Positions 51,082 through 60,007 of a stretch of DNA of 60,009 bases are shown here, in pieces. The notes under the pieces were generated by a model. The model was not told the DNA's origin. It saw only the letters and a list, made by a program, of their open reading frames with translations, and made no database searches. Each line of letters opens with the position of its first letter. The first letter of the stretch is position 1. The translations under genes were made by a program, and so were the position numbers. The DNA is from an uncultured Eubacteriales bacterium (GTDB taxonomy: Bacteria > Bacillota > Clostridia > Christensenellales > Aristaeellaceae), in assembly GCA_902801165.1 (NCBI GenBank), contig CADCHI010000030.1:1-60009 (forward strand). Reading direction: 5' to 3'.

Positions 51082-51119
51082 GCTCCAATGGCTGACGCCC
51101 GGGCGCCAGCCATTGGAGC
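51082..51119 (+). terminator. Hairpin after the LRR protein gene
   Basis: A 13 bp stem GCTCCAATGGCTG / CAGCCATTGGAGC around a palindromic GCCCGGGC loop, followed by AAAACC. No T tract, so it may be a stabilising hairpin or weak terminator. Confidence 0.55.
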
Positions 51120-51143
51120 AAAACCAACAGAGAGGAAGAGCAG

Positions 51144-51557
51144 ATGAACAGAGCACAGGCTTCCCGCGAGTGGGAAATATCGGAAACTGAGGTCAACAGG
51201 ATTTGCGAGGCGATGGGCATCGACACCGACGACATCCCCGATGACACGGTTCCTGTCTACGTGCCGGACCCGCTCTATGAAGCGGACCCCCACAGGTATT
51301 ATGTCTATCTGCTGGAGGTGATCTCCAACACCCACATGGAGATCAAGGGCATCGATAAGAGCATCCTCGAGACGTGCGTCTCACAGCTGAAGGAAAAGAA
51401 GCTAATCACCCTCAAGGTTGGGGCCGACCCGGATTCGCTGGATTACCACGACTACCTGATGTCGGCGGAAAGGGGCCTCTACAACGATTGGTACGGCTCC
51501 CTCGTGAAGGAAAGCATGTCCCTGATCGACAAGATAGTATCCTTCTTTAAAAAGTAA
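51144..51557 (+). CDS. Small hypothetical protein with N-terminal HTH-like segment
   Basis: A 137 aa cytoplasmic protein that I do not recognise. Residues 1-28 (ASREWEISETEVNRICEAMGID) look like a short helix-turn-helix of the MerR/excisionase type. The middle has VYLLEVISNTHMEIKGIDKSILETCVSQLKEK, a helical stretch, and the C-terminus is helical and basic. The ribosome site GAGAGGAAG is moderate. The coding composition is a little less GC-rich than the neighbouring LRR gene. A good terminator follows. Confidence 0.65.
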   Translation: MNRAQASREWEISETEVNRICEAMGIDTDDIPDDTVPVYVPDPLYEADPHRYYVYLLEVISNTHMEIKGIDKSILETCVSQLKEKKLITLKVGADPDSLDYHDYLMSAERGLYNDWYGSLVKESMSLIDKIVSFFKK

Positions 51558-51563
51558 AGCGCA

Positions 51564-51605
51564 AGGAGAAACGCGGGCACATGCCCCGTTTCTCCTCTTT
51601 TTGGG
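51564..51605 (+). terminator. Terminator after the small HTH-like gene
   Basis: AGGAGAAACG..GGG, loop, CCC..CGTTTCTCCT, then CTTTTTGG. It lies just before the convergent spoIVA stop. Confidence 0.85.
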
Positions 51606-51618
51606 ACTTTTTCCTGCG

Positions 51619-53097
51619 CTACAGCATGATGCAGATCATGCCGCCGCCGCCCTCGTTGATGATCTTCTCCAGCGCCTCCCGCAGCTTGCCCCGCACCTCC
51701 TCGGGCATCCGCTGCAGCTTGCCGTTCATGCCGTCCCGCACCAGCTCGTCCAGCGTCTTGCCGAAGATCTCCGTCTCCCAGATGCCCTCGCCATCCCCGG
51801 CCAGCTGCTCTCGCAGCGACGCGGCCAGCGCCTCAGACTGGCTCTGGGAGCCCACGAAGGGGTTGACCTCCGTCCGGATGTCCGCGCGAACCAGGTGCAG
51901 CGACGGCGCGCTGGCCCGCAGGCGCACGCCCCAGTGGCCGCCCTGCTTCACCAGCTCCGGCGGCTCGAGGGTCAGCTCGTCCATCGTCGGCAGCACCATG
52001 CCATAGCCGGTCTGCCGGGCGCTCTCCAGCGCGCCGGCGACCCGGTCGTACTCCCGCCGGGCGTTCACCAGCTGGCGCATCATTTCAAACAGGTGCGCCT
52101 CCCCCTCGATCTCCTCGCCGCAGGCCTCTCCCAGCACCCGGTAGAACAGCCCGTCCTTCAGGCTCAGCCGGTACTCCAGCGCGCCTGCGTTCAGATCGAT
52201 GCTCAGCGGCAGCACGTCCTCCACGTACTCGTTCTCATCCAGCGCCCGCTGCAGCGCCTCGTGATCCCGCACCCGCCGCATGTCCTGCGCCGCCCGGGCC
52301 ACGCTGTCCAGCACCGACCGCCCCAGCCAGTGATCCTCCGACAGCGATGTCAGCCAGGCCGGGGTCTGGATGCGTACCTGCCGGATCGGAAACTCGAACA
52401 GCAGGCCCTCCAGCAGGGCGTTCAAATCGTCGATGCCCATGTTCAGGGCGTCCAGCGCCAACACCGGGACGCCATACTGCGCCTCCATGGCGTCCCGGAG
52501 CCGCTGGGCCTCCGGCGCGGAGGGCGCTCGGCTGTTCAGCGCGACGATGAAGGGCTTCCCCAGGGCCTTCAATTCCAGCACCACCCGCTCCTCCGCCGCC
52601 TCGTAGGCGCTCCTGGGCATGTCCACGATGCTGCCGTCGGTGGTCACCACGACCCCGATGGTGGCGTGCTCCTGGATCACACGGCGCGTGCCCACCTCCG
52701 CCGCCTCCTCGAAGGGGATGTCGTGCTCAAACCAGGGGGTGCGCACCATCCGCGCCGACTCCCCCTCGCTGAGCCCCAGCACCCCGGGGATCAGGTACCC
52801 CACGCAGTCCACCAGCCGGACCCGGGCCGTGGCCGCGTCCCGCAGCCGCACCTCCACCGCCTCGTCCGGCACGAAGCGGGGCTGGGTGGTCATGATGGTG
52901 CGGCCCGCGCCGCTCTGGGGCAGTTCGTCCACGGTGCGCTCCCGGGCGGGAGCATCCTCGATGTTCGGCAGCACAAGCAGTTCCATGAACCGCTTGATGA
53001 AGGTTGATTTCCCGGTCCGCACCGGCCCGACGACGCCCAGATAGATGTCGCCGTGGCACCGGCCCGCGATATCCCGGTACAGTGTATTTTGATCCAT
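51619..53097 (-). CDS. spoIVA: Stage IV sporulation protein A, coat morphogenetic ATPase
   Basis: Forms the basement layer of the spore coat on the forespore surface by ATP-driven polymerisation. The 492 aa length and N-terminal ATPase domain fit SpoIVA: Walker A GPVRTGKST (24-32), VRLVDCVGYLIPG (Walker B-like, about 92-104) and ALNSRAPSAPEA (about 185-196). The C-terminus ends in GGGMICIML, as in the family, where it is needed for forespore targeting. The start at 53097 has GCAGGAGG. Sigma-E control is expected; I did not identify the promoter. Confidence 0.95.
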   Translation of the reverse strand: MDQNTLYRDIAGRCHGDIYLGVVGPVRTGKSTFIKRFMELLVLPNIEDAPARERTVDELPQSGAGRTIMTTQPRFVPDEAVEVRLRDAATARVRLVDCVGYLIPGVLGLSEGESARMVRTPWFEHDIPFEEAAEVGTRRVIQEHATIGVVVTTDGSIVDMPRSAYEAAEERVVLELKALGKPFIVALNSRAPSAPEAQRLRDAMEAQYGVPVLALDALNMGIDDLNALLEGLLFEFPIRQVRIQTPAWLTSLSEDHWLGRSVLDSVARAAQDMRRVRDHEALQRALDENEYVEDVLPLSIDLNAGALEYRLSLKDGLFYRVLGEACGEEIEGEAHLFEMMRQLVNARREYDRVAGALESARQTGYGMVLPTMDELTLEPPELVKQGGHWGVRLRASAPSLHLVRADIRTEVNPFVGSQSQSEALAASLREQLAGDGEGIWETEIFGKTLDELVRDGMNGKLQRMPEEVRGKLREALEKIINEGGGGMICIML

Positions 53098-53196
53098 GGA
53101 ACACGCCTCCTGCTTGCATTTTCACCTCCAGCTTATGAGTCCCCGCTTGGGGTTATTCCCGCGCCCGCGCCTGCCCGGCATGCCATCATCGCCTTA

Positions 53197-53225
53197 TTGC
53201 CAACCGCCCCGCGATCTGCTATAAT
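53197..53225 (+). promoter_or_regulatory. Promoter of miaA
   Basis: TTGCCA (53197-53202), 17 bases, TATAAT (53220-53225), 34 bases before the start codon. Confidence 0.75.
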
Positions 53226-53259
53226 GGGGCTGAACACAACCGCTGGGAGGAATACCGCC

Positions 53260-54156
53260 ATGAACACGCTGCCCCGCCTGATTGTCATCGCCGGCACCAA
53301 CGCCTCGGGAAAGAGCGGCCTGGGGGTGACCCTGGCCCAGCGCTACGGCGGGGAAATCGTCTCCGCCGACTCCCGACAGGTCTTTCGCGGGCTGGACCTG
53401 GGCAGCGGCAAGATCACCCCGGAGGAGACGCGGGGCGTGCCCCACCACCTGATCGACGTGTGCGAGCCCGGCGATTTCTTCTCCATGCACGACTTCCAGC
53501 GCCTGGCCTACGCCGCCATCGACGGCATCCTCGCCCGGGGCAGGCTGCCCTTCATGGTGGGCGGCACCGGCCTGTACGTGGCCTCCGTCACCGACGGCTA
53601 CGTGATGAGCGATTCCGCCCCGGACCTGGAATACCGGGCCTACCTGGAGACCTTTGAGACGCCGAAGCTGTACGAGATGCTGGTAGCCGCCGTGCCCGAC
53701 GTCCAGGTGGAACCGAAGAACCGCAACCGCGTGATGCGCCTGCTGGAGAAGCTCCACGCCGGGGACGACCACATCCCCCACAGCCAGCCCCGCTACGACT
53801 GCCTGAAGCTGGGCGTCACCTGGGACCGGGAGACGCTGAAGGCGCGCATCGACGAGCGCCTGGAGCGCCGGCTGAACCAGGGCATGATCGAAGAGGTCCA
53901 GGGCCTGATGGACGCCGGCGTCAGCCTGGAATTCCTGATGAAGCTGGGCCTGGAGTACCGCTTCATCGCCCAGTACCTCACCGGCGAGATTCCCCGCCGG
54001 GAGGACATGGTGGAGCAGCTGGGCAACGCCATCAAGAAGTTCGCCAAGCGGCAGATGACCTGGTTCCGCCGGGACCCGGACATCCTCTGGCTGGACATGA
54101 CCGCCGACCCCGTCGCCCAGGCCGTGGAGGCCATCGACCGATTCATCGAAGCATAA
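53260..54156 (+). CDS. miaA: tRNA dimethylallyltransferase
   Basis: Adds a dimethylallyl group to A37 of tRNAs reading UNN codons. The 298 aa protein has the P-loop GTNASGKS (12-19), SADSRQVFRGLDLGSGK (the substrate-contacting segment, about 36-52), GVPHHLIDV and VGGTGLYV. All are diagnostic of MiaA. The start at 53260 has GGGAGG. It is transcribed alone between divergent spoIVA and a convergent sugar transporter operon. No mutL or hfq neighbours are seen. Confidence 0.95.
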   Translation: MNTLPRLIVIAGTNASGKSGLGVTLAQRYGGEIVSADSRQVFRGLDLGSGKITPEETRGVPHHLIDVCEPGDFFSMHDFQRLAYAAIDGILARGRLPFMVGGTGLYVASVTDGYVMSDSAPDLEYRAYLETFETPKLYEMLVAAVPDVQVEPKNRNRVMRLLEKLHAGDDHIPHSQPRYDCLKLGVTWDRETLKARIDERLERRLNQGMIEEVQGLMDAGVSLEFLMKLGLEYRFIAQYLTGEIPRREDMVEQLGNAIKKFAKRQMTWFRRDPDILWLDMTADPVAQAVEAIDRFIEA

Positions 54157-54172
54157 GCGTGACCATACAAAT

Positions 54173-54205
54173 GGGGAGCCGCCTCGCACGAGGCGGCCCC
54201 CCAAT
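54173..54205. terminator. Bidirectional terminator between miaA and the sugar ABC operon
   Basis: A strong stem built on CCGCCTCG / CGAGGCGG with outer G/C pairs, followed by AATTTGTC on the plus strand and CATTTGTATG on the minus strand. Confidence 0.75.
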
Positions 54206-54223
54206 TTGTCTTGTCGTTTTGCT

Positions 54224-55120
54224 TTACTTCACGGCGCCTTCCACCATGCCCTGCACGATGTACTTCTGCGCGAAGATGTACAGGATGATGATGGGCAGCA
54301 TCGCCAGCAGCGTGGACACCATGATCAGGTTCCACTGCTTGACGAAGGAGCCGATGAAGCCCTGCACCGCCAGCGGGATGGTGCGCACCTCGCCGTTGGA
54401 GCCCAGCAGCAGCAGCGGCAGCAGGTAGTCGTTCCAGATCCACAGGCCGTTCAGCACCAGCACGGTGACGAACACGGGCTGGAGCAGCGGCAGCACGATG
54501 CGGAAGAAGGTGCCCGCGCGGGAGCAGCCGTCGATGTCCGCGGCCTCCTCGATCTCCAGCGGGATGTTCTTCACAAAGCCGTGGAAGATGAAGATGGTCA
54601 TCGATTCGCCGAAGCCCAGGTAGGCGAACACCAGGCCGCCGTGGGTGCGCAGCAGCGGGATGTGCAGGAAGTCGCCCAGGCTCTTGAACCAGGTGATCAG
54701 CGGGAACATGACGACCTGGAACGGGATGACCATGGCCGCCACGAACATCATGAACAGGAACGTGGACCACTTGGTCTTATTGCGCACCAGGACCCACGCC
54801 GTCATGGCGGAGCAGATGGAGATCACCGCCAGGGACAGCACCGTGATGATCACGGAGTCCTTCAGCGCCTTCAGGAAGTTGAATGTCGGGTTGGTCCACA
54901 CGGCCACCAGGTTGTCGGTGAAGTTGTGCAGGTCCGTGGGCATGCCCACCGCCTGGTTGATGATCTCGGCGTTGGAGCGCATGGAGTTCATCAGCACGAT
55001 GAAGAAGGGCAGCATGAACAGTATGAACAGCAGTATGCAGCCGATCTCCGCGAGCACCCGCAGGCGCTTCTGCCGGGCCTTGTTCTGGCCCACGATTTCA
55101 AGCGCGTTGTACTGGCTCAT
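54224..55120 (-). CDS. Carbohydrate ABC transporter permease (MalG type)
   Basis: A 298 aa inner-membrane permease with six predicted helices. The EAA loop EEAADIDGCSRAGTFFRIVLPLLQP (about residues 189-213) docks the ATPase. It belongs to the MalG/CUT1 group. The start overlaps the stop of the other permease gene by one base (TAATG, 55118-55122). No ATPase gene lies in the operon, so a shared MsmK-like ATPase encoded elsewhere is likely; this is common for CUT1 systems in Firmicutes. Confidence 0.93.
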   Translation of the reverse strand: MSQYNALEIVGQNKARQKRLRVLAEIGCILLFILFMLPFFIVLMNSMRSNAEIINQAVGMPTDLHNFTDNLVAVWTNPTFNFLKALKDSVIITVLSLAVISICSAMTAWVLVRNKTKWSTFLFMMFVAAMVIPFQVVMFPLITWFKSLGDFLHIPLLRTHGGLVFAYLGFGESMTIFIFHGFVKNIPLEIEEAADIDGCSRAGTFFRIVLPLLQPVFVTVLVLNGLWIWNDYLLPLLLLGSNGEVRTIPLAVQGFIGSFVKQWNLIMVSTLLAMLPIIILYIFAQKYIVQGMVEGAVK

Positions 55121-56037
55121 TACATCTCCACCTCCTTGCTCTTGTTGATGGAGACCTGGATCAGGCTCACGACCACCAGCACCACGAAGAACACCACGGC
55201 CTTGGCCTGGCCCTGGGCCATCTTCGAGTACTTGAAGGCGGTGTTGTAGATGTTCAGCGCCAGCAGCTCAGAGGCCTGCACCGGCGTCTTCATGAACATG
55301 GCCACGGGGCCGCCGTTGGTCAACGCCAGGTTGACGTCGTACATCTTGAAGGAGTTGGTCAGCGTCAGGAACAGCGAGATCGTGAAGGCGTTGGCCATCA
55401 GCGGGATCAGGATCTTGCGCACGCGCACCCAGTAGGTGGCGCCGTCCACGCTGGCGGCCTCCATGACCTGCTGGCTGATGCCCTGGATGGACGCCACGTA
55501 GATCATCATGATGTAACCGGCGTACTGCCAGGTATTCACCGTCACCATCGCTCCGACGACGGTCTTGGCGTTGGTGATCATGGAGCTGGACAGCCAGCCC
55601 CAGCCGACGGCCTTGCCCACGCCGGGCAGGATGCTGGCGAAGATGAACTGCCAGATGGAGCCCAGCACGATGCCGCCGATTAGGTTCGGCACGAAGAAGC
55701 CCGCGCGGTAGAGGTTGCGGCCCTTCACCTGGCTGGTCACCAGCAGGGCCATCAGGAAGGCCACCACGTTCACGGCGATGACGTTCAGCACCGTGAACTC
55801 CAGCGTCACCAGGAAGGCGTGCAGGAAGGCAGGCTCGGTGAAGATGGTGGTGTAGTTGGACAGGCCGACGAGGTTCTTGGCGGCGTTCACGCCGTCCCAG
55901 TCGGTGAACGAGTAGTAGATACCAATGATGAACGGTACGATGATGACCATGATGAACGCCAGCACCGTGGGCACCAGGAACAGTGTCTCGGTGATCTTGC
56001 GCTCACGCCGGCCGGAGAAAAACTTCTGCTTCTCCAA
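55120..56037 (-). CDS. Carbohydrate ABC transporter permease (MalF type)
   Basis: A 305 aa CUT1 permease with six predicted helices. The EAA loop is MEAASVDGATYWVRVRKILIP, in the C-terminal half. It starts with TTG at 56037 (MEKQKFFSGRRERKITE). GGGGGAG lies six bases upstream; no ATG gives a sensible N-terminus. It pairs with the permease at 54224-55120 and lies downstream of the binding-protein gene, with a hairpin between them. Confidence 0.92.
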   Translation of the reverse strand: MEKQKFFSGRRERKITETLFLVPTVLAFIMVIIVPFIIGIYYSFTDWDGVNAAKNLVGLSNYTTIFTEPAFLHAFLVTLEFTVLNVIAVNVVAFLMALLVTSQVKGRNLYRAGFFVPNLIGGIVLGSIWQFIFASILPGVGKAVGWGWLSSSMITNAKTVVGAMVTVNTWQYAGYIMMIYVASIQGISQQVMEAASVDGATYWVRVRKILIPLMANAFTISLFLTLTNSFKMYDVNLALTNGGPVAMFMKTPVQASELLALNIYNTAFKYSKMAQGQAKAVVFFVVLVVVSLIQVSINKSKEVEM

Positions 56038-56208
56038 AGCGATCTCCCCCTTGTTGGAATTGCCGGATGCGTGCGGTCGCCGTTCCAGCCCGGCGGCGCG
56101 GACAAGGCGCCAAAGCCGGACCGAAAGGGCTCTACCTGGCGCAGGGGCGCCGATGCGACGCCAGCGGAACGGGCAGCGCATCGCCGCCTCTGCGGCCACG
56201 CCTACAAA

Positions 56209-56240
56209 TTCTGCCGGAGAGGAAACCCCCTCCGGCAGAA
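56209..56240 (-). terminator. Hairpin between the binding-protein gene and the permeases
   Basis: TTCTGCCGGAG / CTCCGGCAGAA with a ten-base loop, followed by only TTTG on the minus strand. Such intercistronic hairpins usually protect or partly terminate the transcript so that the binding protein is made in excess. The rest of the gap 56038-56258 holds no gene. Confidence 0.65.
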
Positions 56241-56258
56241 AGCGATCCGAGGATCAGA

Positions 56259-57494
56259 TTACAGGGTCGGGATGGTGGCGATGGCGTCCTTCATCATCTG
56301 CTCGAAGGTCGGCTCGTCGATGGCGCCGGAGGCCAGCAGCTCGTAGATGGCGCCCAGGGTGCCCATGCCGAAGCCGTCGGGCAGCTTGTACTGCTGCCAG
56401 CTGTAGGTCTTGCCAGCCGCGTTCCACTCCATGACGGACTTGGACAGGGGGGTGGCGGGCTCGAGGGTCACGTTGGTGAAGGCGGGAACCATGGAAGCCT
56501 TGTTGACCATGTAGTCATGGCCCAGCTCGGTGGTGGCCAGCGCGTTCAGGAAGTCCACAGCCTGCTCCACATTGCCGTTGGCGTTCACGACGTACCAGGA
56601 CGGGGCGTTCACCAGGATGCCGTCGGTGTCCTCATGCAGGAAGGCATGGGGCGCATAGGCCATCGGGAAGTCCACGTTCAGAGCCACGATGTTGGGATCC
56701 ATCCAGTTGCCCTGGTGATAGAAGGCGGTCTTGCCGTTGGCGAAGGCAGCCAGCTGCATATCCTGGGTGCCGTTCAGCAGCATCTCGGGATCGCTGTACT
56801 GGAAGATCAGGGCGACGTACTCGCAGTAGGCGTGGAAGCGCTCCTCGTCCACCTCACCGGCCAGAACCTGGTCGATGATGGAGGTGTCGTTGCGGTCCAG
56901 ACCCACGGTCAGGTACACGTTGAAGTTGTGCAGGCCGGTAACCCAGGTCATGCCCGGGGCGGTACCGGCGACCATGGAGACCACGGCGTCCAGGCCCAGC
57001 TCGTCCTTCATGGAATCCAGCTTCTCGAAGGCGGCCTTGTAGGCGTCCACGTTGGTCAGGGTAGCGGGGTCGATCTCGGCCTTGGCCAGGATGTCAGCGT
57101 TGTAGGCCATGCCGTAGCCCTCGACGGACACGGGGAAGCCCACGACCTTGTCGCCATCCATGTAGGCCGCGGTGGTGTACTGGGTCCACTCGTCGCCGGT
57201 CATGTCAGCGATCTTGTCCTTGTAGAGCTCGTAGCCGGTGGGGCCTTCGATGACGAAGATGTCGGGCTCCTTGCCGGAGGCGAACTCAGCCTTCAGCGCG
57301 GTGTTGTAGTCGCTGGAACCGCCAGCGGTGATGACCTTGACGTTGTAGCCAGCTTCCTTGGAGAACTCGGCGGCATACTCCTGCAGAGCGGCGTCGATTT
57401 CAACCTTGTTCTGGACGATGGTGATGTCGGCCAGGGCGGACACGGCGCTCAGCGCCATGACCAGCGCAAGTACGAGAACGAGAATCTTCTTCAT
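56259..57494 (-). CDS. Extracellular sugar-binding protein of the ABC transporter
   Basis: A 411 aa family 1 solute-binding protein. The signal peptide MKKILVLVLALVMALSAVSALA is followed by the mature start DITIVQNK and a typical AALQEYAAEFSKEAGYNVKV segment. GKEPDIFVIEGPTGYELYKD and GKTAFYHQGNWM are family-typical. The signal peptide has no lipobox cysteine, unlike most Gram-positive binding proteins, so retention at the membrane is unexplained. The start at 57494 has AGGAGGAG. It is the first gene of the operon with a near-consensus promoter. The sugar is unknown; a galactoside is possible given lacZ in the window, but the two are 40 kb apart. Confidence 0.93.
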   Translation of the reverse strand: MKKILVLVLALVMALSAVSALADITIVQNKVEIDAALQEYAAEFSKEAGYNVKVITAGGSSDYNTALKAEFASGKEPDIFVIEGPTGYELYKDKIADMTGDEWTQYTTAAYMDGDKVVGFPVSVEGYGMAYNADILAKAEIDPATLTNVDAYKAAFEKLDSMKDELGLDAVVSMVAGTAPGMTWVTGLHNFNVYLTVGLDRNDTSIIDQVLAGEVDEERFHAYCEYVALIFQYSDPEMLLNGTQDMQLAAFANGKTAFYHQGNWMDPNIVALNVDFPMAYAPHAFLHEDTDGILVNAPSWYVVNANGNVEQAVDFLNALATTELGHDYMVNKASMVPAFTNVTLEPATPLSKSVMEWNAAGKTYSWQQYKLPDGFGMGTLGAIYELLASGAIDEPTFEQMMKDAIATIPTL

Positions 57495-57538
57495 GGATTT
57501 CTCCTCCTGTTTGTTTTGTCCCTCAGGACTGCTTTAAG

Positions 57539-57567
57539 ATTATACACCAACCGATAACACGTGTCAA
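57539..57567 (-). promoter_or_regulatory. Near-consensus promoter with overlapping palindrome
   Basis: TTGACA (57562-57567), 17 bases, TATAAT (57539-57544) on the minus strand. A palindromic TAACACGTGTCA (57555-57566) overlaps the -35 and could be an operator for a LacI-type repressor. The repressor is not in the window. Confidence 0.8.
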
Positions 57568-57633
57568 CCACATTGCATAGTTTTTAACTGGCTTTTTTGG
57601 AAATCGCCAATAAAAGACAATGATTCGATAAAG

Positions 57634-57666
57634 CGGTACGGCGGCGCAGAATGCGCCGCCGTACCG
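57634..57666 (-). terminator. Terminator of pepF
   Basis: A perfect 15 bp stem CGGTACGGCGGCGCA / TGCGCCGCCGTACCG with a three-base loop, followed by CTTTATCG on the minus strand. A second short hairpin GTCCGT/ACGGAC lies between it and the pepF stop. Confidence 0.7.
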
Positions 57667-57696
57667 GACACACGTCCGTCTTTCACGGACATTCCT

Positions 57697-59460
57697 TTAT
57701 GCCTGCTTCTTTGCCAGTGCCTCCAGCTGCTCCAGTTTCTCCTCGAACACCTTCAGGCTGGTGCGCCAGAAGTTCACGTCCGCCACGTCGATGCCCACGC
57801 TGGCGGCCACCTCCCGCACGCTGCCGCTGCCGGCCATGCGCAGCAGCTTCTCGTAGTCCGGCAGGAAGTCGGCGCCCTTCTGCTCGTACAGGGCGTAGAC
57901 GCCCACCGCGAACAGCTGGCCGAAGGCATAGGGGAAGTTGTAAAAGTGAACGCCGGTGGAGTAGTAGTGGCTCTTGCAGGCCCACATGTAGGGATGCATG
58001 CACTCGGGGTCCAGGCCGTCGCCATAGGTCTTCTGCTGGGCGTCCAGCATGATCTGGCACAGCTCCCGCGCGCTGAGGGTGGCGTCGGCCCTGCGTCTGA
58101 CGACCTCGCTCTCGAACAGGAAGCGGCTCATGATGTCCACGATCACCTGGGCGGCGTCGCCCAACTGCTGGTCCAGCATGGCGATGCGCATGGGGCTGTC
58201 CGCCTTCTCCAGCATCCGCTGGGCCAGCAGGGTCTCGTTGAAGATGGAAGCCGTCTCCGCCAGCGGCATCGGGTAGTCGCTCATCAGGATCGGCACGTCC
58301 CGCATGCACTCGTTGTGGTAGGCGTGGCCCAGCTCGTGGGCCAGCGTGCTCACAGAGGAATAGCTGCCCTCGAAGTTGGTCAGCACGTAGCTCATGCCCA
58401 GGGGATGCACGCCGCTGCAGAACGCGCCGCCGGTTTTGCCCTCCCGGGGATACATGTCGATCCAGCGCTCGTCAAAGGCGCGGTTCATCATGTTGGCCAT
58501 GCGGGGGCTGAATTCGCCGAACTCCTTCACCAGCAGGGCCCGGGCATCCTCGGGGGTGTAGTCCCCCTGCATGCGGCCCACCGGCGCGAACAGGTCGTAG
58601 AACTTCAGGCCGCCCTCGTAGCCCAGCAGCTTCGCCTTCAGGCGGAAGTAGCGGCGGAACATGGGCAGGCTCTCCTCCATGGCCTTGAGCAGCGCGTCCA
58701 GGGTCTCCCGATCCATGTTGGCGGTGTCCAGGGCCATGTCCAGCACGGTGTCGAAGTGCTTCAGCTCGCACAGCGTCAGCGCCTCGCCCTTGATGCCGTT
58801 CAGGCACGCGGCCATGGGGATCTCCATCTTGGGATAGGCGGCCAGTTCCGCCTCGTAGGCGGCCTTGCGAACCGCCGCGTCCGGGCTGTAGGCCAGGCCC
58901 CGCACCGCGGACAGCGGCAGGGTCTTGGTCTCCTCGTCCAGCGTGTATTCCACCGTGTGGTTGGAATCCAGCTGGTCCCGCAGCTGCTCCCAGGCGGAGC
59001 CGCCGGTCATCTGCATCTTCAGCACCACCGGCTCCAGCGCCGGGTCGATCACGTGCCGGGCGTTGCGCTGCAGCTGCTTGAGTAAAAATGCGTGCTGCTT
59101 CAACAGGTCGCTGCCCTCGATCAGCGCGTCCAGGTCCTCCGCCTGGCCCAGCTTGGCGCTCAGGGCGCTGGTGCCCTCCTCCAGCCGGTTCATGACGGGC
59201 AGCAGGCGGGTGTAGGCCGCCATGGCGCTCTCGTTGTTGGCGTCCGCCGCCAGCGTCAGCTGGACAAAGGACATCGTCTTGGTGGCCAGCGTCGCCACCT
59301 TCTCGGAGGTGCGCAGGGCCGCCTCCAGCGCCGGCACGGTCAGCGCCATGCCCCGCGCCTGCTCCACGGCCTCGTCCGCAGTCTTCTTCAATTCCTCCAC
59401 GTCGTTCAAAAACTCCGGCGCGTCAAAGCCGGCATACAGCTTGGAAAGATCCCAGGTCAT
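57697..59460 (-). CDS. pepF: Oligoendopeptidase F (M3 family)
   Basis: A 587 aa cytoplasmic zinc metallopeptidase that cuts short peptides. The zinc site is HELGH (375-379) in VSTLAHELGHAYHNE, and the third ligand Glu is expected in the ETASIFNE segment (about residue 403). The N-terminal half is the helical M3B oligopeptidase_F domain. Full length with no signal peptide. The ribosome site is GGAGGTAAG. It lies downstream of the disrupted gene at 59.5 kb and upstream of the sugar transporter, without obvious functional linkage. Confidence 0.94.
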   Translation of the reverse strand: MTWDLSKLYAGFDAPEFLNDVEELKKTADEAVEQARGMALTVPALEAALRTSEKVATLATKTMSFVQLTLAADANNESAMAAYTRLLPVMNRLEEGTSALSAKLGQAEDLDALIEGSDLLKQHAFLLKQLQRNARHVIDPALEPVVLKMQMTGGSAWEQLRDQLDSNHTVEYTLDEETKTLPLSAVRGLAYSPDAAVRKAAYEAELAAYPKMEIPMAACLNGIKGEALTLCELKHFDTVLDMALDTANMDRETLDALLKAMEESLPMFRRYFRLKAKLLGYEGGLKFYDLFAPVGRMQGDYTPEDARALLVKEFGEFSPRMANMMNRAFDERWIDMYPREGKTGGAFCSGVHPLGMSYVLTNFEGSYSSVSTLAHELGHAYHNECMRDVPILMSDYPMPLAETASIFNETLLAQRMLEKADSPMRIAMLDQQLGDAAQVIVDIMSRFLFESEVVRRRADATLSARELCQIMLDAQQKTYGDGLDPECMHPYMWACKSHYYSTGVHFYNFPYAFGQLFAVGVYALYEQKGADFLPDYEKLLRMAGSGSVREVAASVGIDVADVNFWRTSLKVFEEKLEQLEALAKKQA

Positions 59461-59495
59461 CTTCTTACCTCCAAATTATTTCCATTAATGATCGC

Positions 59496-59910
59496 TTATT
59501 CTTCAACCAGTTCGAACCGCATCACCACGGGGTTGTGGTCCGAGCACTTGAACGCCTCGTCGACCACCCTGCAGCTCTCCACGCGCACGTTGTCGGACAC
59601 GATGAAACCGTCCAGGGTGCACACGAAGGTCTGGCCCTCCACATAGGGCCCGTCGGCGACGCGGCTGCTGGGGACGGGGTCGTCCGCGTCCAGGGAGCTG
59701 ACCAGCGTCAGCCCCTCGGGGATGGTGCCCTCCGGGATGGGCTGGTTCCAGTTGAATTCACCGGCCACGCCGAACACCTCCGCGGAGTTGCCCAGCACAT
59801 CCTTGTTGAAGTCGCCGCCGCCCACGACGTAGTTCCCTGCCTCGTATTCCGCCAGCATGTCCTTCACCAGCAGCTCCAGCTGGTCCTGGGCGATGGTACC
59901 GTCCGAGGTG
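59496..59910 (-). pseudogene. Endonuclease/exonuclease/phosphatase family protein, 5' end lost to an IS
   Basis: The last about 138 residues of an EEP-fold protein: NYVVGGGDFNKDVLGNS carries the conserved GDFN motif, and the C-terminal KCSDHNPVVMRFEL carries the SDHxPV motif of the active site. The frame runs into the insertion-sequence end at 59911, where the protein sequence stops resembling the family, so the 5' part is missing here. If the contig break is an assembly artefact at a real insertion, the gene is broken in the genome. The original role (secreted nuclease or phosphatase) is unknown. Confidence 0.8.
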
Positions 59911-60007
59911 TAGAGTGTGTTTCCAAAAGCATAAATCCGAGCGAAAAGCGAAGAAATATGCAAATATGGAGAAAAACCAAAAGGAAAACAGGGGGTCGAT
60001 GTCGAAT
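59911..60007. mobile_element. Partial insertion-sequence end (right copy of the 97 bp inverted repeat)
   Basis: A perfect inverted copy of bases 1-97, starting TA then GAGTGTGTTTCCAAAAGC and running to the window edge. It interrupts the EEP-family gene. The transposase should lie beyond 60009. Confidence 0.75.
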
